A stretch of DNA of 64,000 nt, taken from NCBI GenBank assembly GCA_903995115.1, contig LR877156.1, positions 682,001 to 746,000 on the forward strand. The letters are read 5' to 3'. The DNA is from Angomonas deanei (lineage: Eukaryota > Euglenozoa > Kinetoplastea > Trypanosomatida > Trypanosomatidae). Shown piece by piece: positions 51,516-58,842 of the stretch (position 1 is the stretch's first letter; the number at the start of each line of letters is the position of its first letter). Position numbers and translations under genes: made by a program. The notes below the pieces were generated by a model. It saw only the letters and a program-made list of their open reading frames with translations, had not been told where the DNA came from and ran no database searches.

Positions 51516-52794
51516 TCACAATATTTTCTTGCTGTAAGTGCCAAACTCATCGTGAAATCTACAGGAATCTACGATGGTCTGTACCGGCTGTAAAAGAGAG
51601 ATGACCACGTCGTCACCGTACTCGGTCAAATCATACGAGGATGATAATGGCACACGCTCGCCCGCGACACACAGTTCGACAAGTCCGACTTGCCTGAAGG
51701 TATCTATGATTTCATTAAAGCAACCCCTTGAAAGTCCATCCACTTCTTTGAGCTGCAAAGACTTCACCAATTTAAACACGGAAGCCAGCGACAGATGGGA
51801 ATCCGCGGCGTCCAACTGGACGGTCTCTGAACACTTTTTCGCAATGGCGCACACTGTGACAAAATGAACGAGGCACCTTATCGTTTTGACAAACTCCACA
51901 AAACCATCGTGAAAAATATGTCGTATCACGGAGTGTATTTCCTTCACGGAAATTAAACCGTTTTCGTAGTCTCCCTTGGGAAATGTGTTGTCTTCCACTG
52001 ATATCATGAGGCTACAAATCGCAGCAGCCGCACACTGCAACAATCTCCTGACATCTCCGTAATGGGCCGCTGTTTGGTAGCACAACAGGCTAACTGCCTG
52101 CTCAGAGAAAATTTTCATCTTAATGTGTCCCAACCGACTATCAATAATCTCGCGGAGTTCTGCCCCGTTGTACGGGGAAAAAACGAGTCTCTTCGTTATA
52201 TCCAGGCGGCTTTTTGTTTTGGCATCCACCGCGAGTTCCATCGAATTCGAAATGGCGATCAGCTTGCACCTGGCGTGAGGAAGGGTCAGCCAATCGACCA
52301 ACTTAAAAAAGGCTTTGGAGTGTCGTTTCAGAACTTTATCGACTTCGTCCAAGACTATCACACACAAGCTCGGAGGGTGACCCCATCCCTGACGAAAATG
52401 CTTCTCTATGTTCGCCGCGCAGAGCTCAGGTTTTAAATCCTCGTTTGAACCTTTACGCGCCTTCATGAGGTGTAAATTAAGGGTTCGAAATATATCGGTG
52501 CTCTTTTGAATGACATATCCGTTAAGAAACACAGCAGTTGGCTTCGCCTTACGACAGGATGCCATTTGACTCAAAGCTCGATGAATGGTTGCGGTTTTGC
52601 CTGTCCCCGGCATACCAAATAGCTGCATGGTATAATTCACATTATCGTTCAAGAAATCAACAATGATTTTCGTTTGCTCGTCCTCTGCAAACCAAGTCGC
52701 TGGGAAATGAGTTGCTGGATATACTGAGCGCCTCTACGCCGGACCGAAGAGCATCCGCAACGTTCACATTCGACTCACGTTGTCTCTTCCTCAT
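51516..52794 (-). CDS. Orc1/Cdc6-type AAA+ origin-recognition ATPase, probable frame shift near the start
   Basis: The main frame (to 52652, starting only with TTG) contains Walker A G-M-P-G-T-G-K-T, Walker B V-I-V-L-D-E-V-D-K, sensor 1 (A-I-S-N-S) and the sensor 2 region Y-G-D-V-R-R-L-L, followed by a winged-helix-like C-terminus. This is the Orc1/Cdc6 layout used for origin licensing in kinetoplastids, without the BAH domain of animal Orc1. Upstream, an ATG at 52792-52794 begins M-R-K-R-Q-R-E-S-N and leads to S-D-L-V-C-R. Deleting one base near 52682 would give L-V-C-R-D-E-Q-T-K-I-I-V-D-F-L, the conserved pre-Walker stretch. The product is about 425 residues. Confidence 0.82.
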
Positions 52795-53358
52795 CGGAGA
52801 ATATACAAGCCAACTAAACAATTAAAAAAAAAAAAATTGGAGAGCACTTTGTCACAGTTGCACTTCATGAATAAATAATTAATATCAAAAACGGTTGAAG
52901 AGGAGACAAAAGGAATTGGAGGCGGAGATAAAAGACACTGAGTGAGTCATACATGCGGCAGAGAGGAACAATAATAAAAAAAAATAATAATAATAATAAT
53001 AATATAGATTTATGTGCTTGTAAAAGGCACAATAAAGGAAAAAGAGAAGTTTTTACAGATACCTACCTAAGTCAACTACTAAAATATGCATAACTAACTA
53101 CTGACTGCTACGAGTGCGCCAAAACAAGCGAAAAAAAAAAAAAAAAAACGGTGTCAAAACGGTGCGCTCCCAAATCCGCAGGGCATACTTCTTTTTTTTG
53201 TTGTTGTTGTTATTGTTGTATAAAGCACCGTTCAGCTGGCGTCTATATACTGTAGACAGGCTGTACTAACACCTCCTCTTTCTCTTTTGCTAAAGACGCG
53301 CCGGAAACAGAATGAAAGAAAAAAGAGGTGGAGATCCTTCTAAAAATACAAGCAATTA
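52795..53358. other. AT-rich spacer with trinucleotide repeat
   Basis: 564 bp with AAT repeats at 52984-53005, an A18 run near 53135, and a TTG/TTA-rich stretch near 53205. No gene or tRNA seen. Confidence 0.5.
52984..53005. repeat. (AAT)n microsatellite
   Basis: About seven AAT units following an A-run, in the spacer upstream of the Orc1-like gene. Confidence 0.85.
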
Positions 53359-53754
53359 CTAAACTTCAAAACCTAAGTAGTATTTAATCGACCGTACCCT
53401 AGGCAACTTATCCGCGGTGACAAGCTGTATTTTGTCGTCCGACACAAAGTACAGTTCGCGCCACGTGGGCAACGACCTAAACCAACTGATGCCTTGATTG
53501 CCTTGCTCAGAAACACCACGATCCCATTTAAACTTTCTTTGGTATGTACCTTCAGCGATTTTTTCAATTGGCACGGGGTCTAGATATCCCTTGTAGGCAA
53601 AACTTCCCTCCTCCGCTAAAATATCGTGAATTCTACTGCCTTGGTGGATACCTCCCCACGGACAGCCGAAAGAAGCTCCGGGGGCGATCATTTCGTACGC
53701 CTCTTCTCCTTTTCCACTTCTTCGCAGATTCAGAAAATTTTCGACCACTTCCAT
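53359..53754 (-). CDS. Small NTF2/SnoaL-fold protein, function unknown
   Basis: A 131-residue protein whose pattern (an N-terminal helix E-V-V-E-N-F-L-N-L-R-R-S-G-K-G-E-E-A-Y-E, then M-I-A-P-G-A-S-F-G-C and several strands) matches the NTF2/SnoaL cone fold. Such proteins are scaffolds or small-molecule binders. No catalytic pair is evident. The start was set at M-E-V-V-E-N (53752-53754), because the open frame upstream contains only a TTG. Confidence 0.5.
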   Translation of the reverse strand: MEVVENFLNLRRSGKGEEAYEMIAPGASFGCPWGGIHQGSRIHDILAEEGSFAYKGYLDPVPIEKIAEGTYQRKFKWDRGVSEQGNQGISWFRSLPTWRELYFVSDDKIQLVTADKLPRVRSIKYYLGFEV

Positions 53755-54255
53755 CACCAATCCTGACAAGGCCAATAAAGCTAGTGAAAACTGTCAAACT
53801 AAAATAATAAAAACCTAGCCTTAAGGGAACGCACATCAAAGTATGGAAAAGAAAAGGAATTAAAGAGACATCAATTCAAAAAAAAAAAAAAAAACGGGAC
53901 GGAAAGATAGTGTCAGTCAACGGGACTGCTCTGCAAACCAGAAAAATAAAAATAAATAAACAAAAAAAATGCAACAGCTTCCTATCCGTTCTAGGACCAC
54001 CGGAGAAGCTGTTATTATTCTTTTATAATTTTTATTTAGTTTTCGCTGCTAGAATTATTTAAAGAATTTAGCAAAAACGACCAATTTATACTGTGAATAT
54101 TTTTAAGGGTTTTCGAAAAAGCTGGGAATGCGCGACGGGGGTCACCAGAATAAACAGCGTTTAGGCATCCTATGGGGATGCGTTAGCTTCTTTTGCTACT
54201 CTGCTCGCTTGCCTTCTTATTTAAAGGAACTTGGGCTCTCTTAGTACGCTCGCGC
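53755..54255. other. AT-rich spacer with a perfect short hairpin
   Basis: 501 bp. It includes an A15-type run near 53880 and a locally GC-richer patch (about 54120-54190) containing a 6-bp perfect stem with 5-base loop at 54165-54181. No coding frame is credible. Confidence 0.45.
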
Positions 54256-55890
54256 CTACAGGCGGTTTACGTTTTTGTCGAAATACTCTCGGGGTGACTG
54301 AACTGGAAACTGCTTCTGGACCTCTGCGTGAAATAACTTCGCCTCCGACAAAGAATTCTCCACGGCAACTTTTGCTTTTTCCGACAGTTCTTGGGGATAA
54401 GTGGGATCAAGAGCCATCCGGACAGCCTGCGCGACGCTATCTTCTTCCGTGTCTGCGCTTTCCCTCAGCATGCTGGCCAGCCTGCTCTTATAAGTTCCCC
54501 AATCGCCACCCATTAATTCCACGTGATTTTTCAGAATCCGCTGCCGGGACTTGAGCGACTGGGTTCCCATTTGTCTTCGACCTACATTAGGCGGTTTCGC
54601 ACCGGGGATGCCGTGGACGAAGCCGAAATGCTCAATCGCCTCAATTTTATGAAGTACCCACAGCTCAGCTCGTAGTTTGTTCCGCAAAATGCTGTAGTTC
54701 TCCACTTTTGGTTCGTGTAGATTGGTTTTAACAGAACCCTTTGAGTGCACAGGTGAATCGTAGTAGTCCAAAAGCACATACCGCCGGTTAGTTTTTATTT
54801 CCAACTCAATAGGGTTGGGCAAGTGGGGGTAAAGAAGAGAGTGCATATTTGTGCAGCACACTACGACTATCCCTGTCTCACTAATGTGTTCCGAAACTTC
54901 ATCGAAAAAGCGCTCTAATTTGCCGGCATATCCGAACTCGCCTGGAGCGAAAATTGACGTTTCTGGTGAATTGAGGTCTCCAAGAGAGCTTTCGTCAGGA
55001 TAAAAAACGGCCGCGTCGTACTTCTTTTCCCCCGCTTTGAATTCTGGTAAAAACTCCGCAACTTGAAAGCTAACAGAAGAGAATAGTTTGTTCCGTAAAG
55101 CGTCTTTTCGCCCAGCTTGAACACAGCGGGGTCGAGAATCTACCGCACGCACCATGTGGACACCACAAAGCTTGGTCACAAAAGGTACAACAGCCGTGCC
55201 CGCGTTCAGAACTAGCGCGCTGTTAATTTGAAATAATTTTCTAAAATTGGTCAGCCACCGTTTGTATAATTCGAGCGGTTCCAGTGTAAACCCTGACGGG
55301 GTTGTAACGCCGTAAGGGGGGTGTAAACTCACACTTTTGGGCAGAACGGGCTGAGCACGTGTCCCCTGTTCGAAAGCAGAAAAGCTTTTGATCAAATTCA
55401 CGTATTCCGTGTATAATAGATGAGAATGCTCGGAAAGCGGGAAGTACTCCTCCACAAAAAATTGAAACCGTTTCCACAAAACTTGCGACCACTTGTAGTT
55501 GTCAAAGTAAAAATTTTGAACGCCGAAGCTTTTGTTTTGCTCAGGGTCGTTGAAATCATCTAATACCCAAAAATCTCGCCTAATAAGAATGCGTGATTGA
55601 ATCTCGCGGATTTTGGCGTTAGCGGAGACGATATCGTCCACCTTCACCACAGGGTATTCCGAACGACAAAGACTTTCAACCGCGCCATGCAGTTGGTGGA
55701 TGACCTCAATTTTATTGGCGGGAGCGACGAACAGTCCCCGCTTTAACATGCCATAGACGACGTCGACTGGTTCGTTTCCGTGGATTGGCACGAAGCCTTC
55801 CGGGTAGGACTCCGGGTCAGCGGTGGCCTCCGGCCGGAGCATCAGATAACGAAGCATGCCGGAGGCCGGCGTCATTCCGAAGCGGCGCAT
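54256..55890 (-). CDS. Methyltransferase-fold protein, probably mitochondrial
   Basis: A 544-residue protein and the first gene of the minus-strand unit. A Rossmann-type SAM-binding region is suggested around residues 225-300: A-L-V-L-N-A-G-T-A-V-V-P in place of motif I, then V-R-A-V-D-S-R for motif II, and Y-D-A-A-V-F-Y-P-D for motif IV. The canonical G-x-G-x-G is altered, so activity is uncertain; many kinetoplastid mitoribosome factors are inactive methyltransferase folds. The N-terminus (M-R-R-F-G-M-T-P-A-S-G-M-L-R-Y-L-M-L-R) is basic and amphipathic, like a mitochondrial presequence. ATG at 55888-55890. Confidence 0.6.
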   Translation of the reverse strand: MRRFGMTPASGMLRYLMLRPEATADPESYPEGFVPIHGNEPVDVVYGMLKRGLFVAPANKIEVIHQLHGAVESLCRSEYPVVKVDDIVSANAKIREIQSRILIRRDFWVLDDFNDPEQNKSFGVQNFYFDNYKWSQVLWKRFQFFVEEYFPLSEHSHLLYTEYVNLIKSFSAFEQGTRAQPVLPKSVSLHPPYGVTTPSGFTLEPLELYKRWLTNFRKLFQINSALVLNAGTAVVPFVTKLCGVHMVRAVDSRPRCVQAGRKDALRNKLFSSVSFQVAEFLPEFKAGEKKYDAAVFYPDESSLGDLNSPETSIFAPGEFGYAGKLERFFDEVSEHISETGIVVVCCTNMHSLLYPHLPNPIELEIKTNRRYVLLDYYDSPVHSKGSVKTNLHEPKVENYSILRNKLRAELWVLHKIEAIEHFGFVHGIPGAKPPNVGRRQMGTQSLKSRQRILKNHVELMGGDWGTYKSRLASMLRESADTEEDSVAQAVRMALDPTYPQELSEKAKVAVENSLSEAKLFHAEVQKQFPVQSPREYFDKNVNRL

Positions 55891-56154
55891 TTTGGCCTGC
55901 GTTTGTTTTTGTCTTGTCGGGTTTGCTCTTTGGGAGGGAAAGAGGGGGGAAGAGGAGGGGGGTGTTTCTTCTGATTTGTCTTTTTTGTTGGCTGGTGGAT
56001 GGCCGGCCTGTTCGCCGCAGGCGAGCCGCCCCGCGATTTCGTTGCGCGCGAAGCTTCCCCCCGCCGCCGAAGGACAAAAAACACCCCAATCCGCACACCC
56101 ACCCCCCTCCCGAAAAAAGTCAACAATTTCTTAGCACACAAGTGTTTTCAGCAA
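55891..56154. promoter_or_regulatory. Divergent strand-switch region, candidate bidirectional transcription start
   Basis: All genes to the left read leftward and all to the right read rightward, so this 264-bp interval is a divergent strand switch. In trypanosomatids such regions carry Pol II initiation without a TATA box. Here the plus strand has a G-rich block at 55936-55962 (GGGAGGG then G6 and G6, able to form a quadruplex), and C-rich blocks at about 56057-56072 and 56088-56112, so G-tracts flank the centre in opposite strands. This GC content contrasts with the AT-rich spacers elsewhere. Confidence 0.7.
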
Positions 56155-57201
56155 ATGACCGAACGGAATGTCCCCCCGTGGAGCCCGAGCTCCTGGATGG
56201 GCGACCTTTTGCCCCTCATCGGTGGGCTGAAGCTTGGTGAGCTCCGGATGGTCGGGACTCACAACTCCGGCACCTATGGCGTAAAGAAAAGCTCCAAATT
56301 CGGGGTAGACGCGGAGGGCCCGCTCGGGAAAAAGGGCTTTGTCGGGAGCGTCAGCAGGACGTTTGCCAAGAGGACTTGCAGTAAATGGGCCAAATGCCAG
56401 TGCAAAAGCAGCTTTGAACAGGTGTACCACGGGAGTCGTTACCTCGATTTACGAATTGTTCCCGGACCGGGCGACGAAAAAAACGTGTGCTACATCAGTC
56501 ACACCCAGCTGTCTGTTACTCTTTCAGAATTCTTAGACGACGTCAAACGGTTCTACTCGTTGCCTGAGAGCAAAAATGAAATTATTATATTGGATTTCCA
56601 ACATGTGTTTCTCGACAACCCGGAGGAGAGCCTGTTCCGCGAGTTGAATACCCTTAGCTCCCTTATCATTCCCCCGGGATCCGGCTTTACATCGGTCATT
56701 TCTGATCTGCTCAAACAGAGCGGGAGAATCGTCGTGGTCATGGGTATAAAGTTCGACACCAAAACACATCCCTTTATTCCGAGGGGTGCAATCGTGTCAC
56801 GGTGGAAAAACGCCATCAGCGTAAAAGACCTCCTGTCTTCTTTCGACAGGGATTGCGAGGCGAACGAAACTTCGCCGGCAAAACCGGGCCTCTATGTGAC
56901 GCAGGGTATATTGACTCCGAATGGAACGATGATTGCCAAGTCCATTTTTTCAGGGAAGAAGAGTTCTTTGTACTCCCTTTGTAAGCTCGCAGAGGATGCC
57001 AACAACGACGTGCTGAGGTGGTTCTGGATACACAACTACCACAAAGCCGTTGTGACCAAGTCAAACGTTCACGCCAATGTCTTGCTGATGGATATTCCAG
57101 AAAGTGCGAACATAGAAGTGCAACACAATGGTGCCATCTACCAATGTGGCCCTGTCGAAATATGCGTACTACTAAACGTTATTCAAGCGAATGGATCTTA
57201 A
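56155..57201 (+). CDS. GPI-PLC: GPI-specific phospholipase C (trypanosome GPI-PLC type)
   Basis: A 348-residue protein closely patterned on T. brucei GPI-PLC (358 residues). Shared features: W-M-G-D, the catalytic M-V-G-T-H-N-S-G-T-Y-G, F-G-V-D-A, W-A-K-C-Q, R-Y-L-D-L-R, the second catalytic His in C-Y-I-S-H-T-Q, I-I-I-L-D-F-Q-H, G-L-Y-V-T-Q, and H-A-N-V-L-L-M-D near the end. It cleaves glycosylphosphatidylinositol anchors or their precursors, releasing diacylglycerol. There is no signal peptide, as in T. brucei. The start M-T-E-R-N-V-P-P-W-S was chosen because residues upstream to 55999 fall in the GC-rich switch region and lack homology. It is the first gene of the plus-strand unit. Confidence 0.9.
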   Translation: MTERNVPPWSPSSWMGDLLPLIGGLKLGELRMVGTHNSGTYGVKKSSKFGVDAEGPLGKKGFVGSVSRTFAKRTCSKWAKCQCKSSFEQVYHGSRYLDLRIVPGPGDEKNVCYISHTQLSVTLSEFLDDVKRFYSLPESKNEIIILDFQHVFLDNPEESLFRELNTLSSLIIPPGSGFTSVISDLLKQSGRIVVVMGIKFDTKTHPFIPRGAIVSRWKNAISVKDLLSSFDRDCEANETSPAKPGLYVTQGILTPNGTMIAKSIFSGKKSSLYSLCKLAEDANNDVLRWFWIHNYHKAVVTKSNVHANVLLMDIPESANIEVQHNGAIYQCGPVEICVLLNVIQANGS

Positions 57202-57214
57202 GTAAGAGCGTACC

Positions 57215-57215
57215 G

Positions 57216-57250
<35 letters not shown>

Positions 57251-57255
57251 TGTGT
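57215..57255. repeat. T-run followed by (GT)n
   Basis: About 23 T (57215-57237) then nine GT units (57238-57255), just after the GPI-PLC stop. The tract is on the coding strand and could be part of the splice signal for the next gene. Confidence 0.9.
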
Positions 57256-57440
57256 ATGTAGTTCCTTTCCGTAATGTTTAAGCCTTACGGCTACTGGCAA
57301 CTATTTTGATGTACAATTTTGTCGCTTTTTTTTTTTTTTGGCTTTGGTGGTATCTGCGCATGTTGGCCTGATTAATTTTTTTTTTTTTAAAAAAAAAATA
57401 CTCGTTCCATGTTTCACTTCCGTTCTTTCTTTTCGTTGTA

Positions 57441-57479
57441 CTGTTTTTTTTTTTTTTTTTATAATTATTATTATTTTAG
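57441..57479 (+). promoter_or_regulatory. Predicted trans-splice signal for the zinc-ribbon gene
   Basis: A pyrimidine tract (T16 and TTA units) ends in TTTTAG, with the AG at 57478-57479, only four bases before the ATG at 57484. This arrangement fits a spliced-leader acceptor and supports that start over the upstream in-frame methionine at 57409. Confidence 0.6.
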
Positions 57480-57483
57480 CCAC

Positions 57484-58662
57484 ATGCAAAGGCTTAGCAG
57501 ATGGTGTTTACACAAAGGGGTAAGTTGTTCTAAAGTAGCCTCGGATGCTTCTTCTGTATTCTGTATAAAGCAGTTGCCCCAGAACCTCAGAGATGAATTC
57601 GACCACGCCGAAAGCAGGAGAGAACTTACGTGGCTGTTTAGGCAGGGATCGCCTGACAAACCACAGAACGCAGTCGAAATCACTCCTCGTTCCGCGCTCA
57701 AGGTGATATGGAAATGCAAAACTTGTTCGGAGAAGTTTGTGGCACGGCCTTGTGATCGTGTGAGTGAGCAAGCGGCAGTTGGCTGCCCTCGCTGCAACGC
57801 CAATTCCGGTGTGAATGCCCGCCGGCTGACCGAAACTCATCCCATTATTGCTGCCCAGTGGTGCCTCGAAAAAAACACTTATTCTAACAATATTAGCCAA
57901 CCGGATTTGCGCTCCGTTTCCCCTGATTCTAGTGCACAAGTATGGTGGTCGTGCCCCCATTGTGAAAGGACGTGGCTCGAACGGATTAATAATAGGGTGT
58001 CAAAGTTTGAGTCGCAGCGGACGAAATACGGCCCTCGCTTTATACCTTTATGCAGCGCGTGCTCCAGTCAAGGTATTGAAAGCAGAGTAAACGGTGTAAC
58101 ACAGGCGCGGCGGCCGCAGTTTCTTTCCGACGATAAAAATTTACTCTCGGAAGCACGTTTGCTTCCTCATCAAGATCCGGTATCCATTTCCCTTTCAGCG
58201 GATATTGTACTTCAGTGGACCTGTGGAATGTGTGCACACAGTTATTCGGCATCGGTAGCAAATAGGGCGCTGAGACACGAACGGTGCCCGCAGTGCAGTG
58301 GGGGAGTAACAACACCATACAATGCTCTGCTCATCCAGCGCCCCGACGTTGTCAAGGAAATAAGCGCCACGATTTCGAAAAAGGCGCTACAGAAACTTTC
58401 CATCTTTTCAGACATGGAGCTTGCTTTTGTTTGTAGAGAATGCCTTTCGATTTACACCATGTCTGTCAAAGCGCGCTGCCTCGTTCCTGAGGGTACTCCC
58501 GCCTGCCCAAAGTGCTTTAGAAGTGCTTCGAAAAGCCTTACGCAGACGGGGTCAGATGCTAAAAATATTACAAAACCAAGATCCCCCAAAGGGACGAGCT
58601 CGGATCTGCTTGAGATCACGCGAAACTACTTGCGTAGGAGGGACCGTTCGCTTCGTAACTGA
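57484..58662 (+). CDS. Multi zinc-ribbon (DUF4379-type) protein, probably mitochondrial
   Basis: A 392-residue protein with about four treble-clef/zinc-ribbon repeats, each with C-x2-C pairs: W-K-C-K-T-C with C-P-R-C, W-S-C-P-H-C with C-S-A-C, W-T-C-G-M-C with C-P-Q-C, and C-R-E-C with C-P-K-C. Intervening text such as T-H-P-I-I-A-A-Q-W matches the repeat family of probable zinc ribbons that recur in kinetoplastids. The N-terminus M-Q-R-L-S-R-W-C-L-H-K resembles a mitochondrial presequence. Such proteins are found in organellar ribosomes and RNA complexes, which is a suggestion only. A basic tail ends the protein. Confidence 0.7.
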   Translation: MQRLSRWCLHKGVSCSKVASDASSVFCIKQLPQNLRDEFDHAESRRELTWLFRQGSPDKPQNAVEITPRSALKVIWKCKTCSEKFVARPCDRVSEQAAVGCPRCNANSGVNARRLTETHPIIAAQWCLEKNTYSNNISQPDLRSVSPDSSAQVWWSCPHCERTWLERINNRVSKFESQRTKYGPRFIPLCSACSSQGIESRVNGVTQARRPQFLSDDKNLLSEARLLPHQDPVSISLSADIVLQWTCGMCAHSYSASVANRALRHERCPQCSGGVTTPYNALLIQRPDVVKEISATISKKALQKLSIFSDMELAFVCRECLSIYTMSVKARCLVPEGTPACPKCFRSASKSLTQTGSDAKNITKPRSPKGTSSDLLEITRNYLRRRDRSLRN

Positions 58663-58842
58663 TAATCTCAGGTCCCCTTTTTACATCGTTTCATTGTTAA
58701 TATATTCTCACCTTTTGCCACGTTACAAGTGTACACCGGCGTTGAAGCAAACCTTCTCTTTTTCTTCTCTCCCCTCTTTTTTCCCTCCTATCGGGCGCGT
58801 GCCTTGTGTTACAGTTTGATCAAGTTCTTAGCTGTCACCAAC

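Noticed and set aside
55999-56154. N-terminal 52-residue extension of GPI-PLC
   Set aside because: It is Arg/Pro-rich text from the GC-rich switch region, not conserved with known GPI-PLC, which begins near the chosen methionine.
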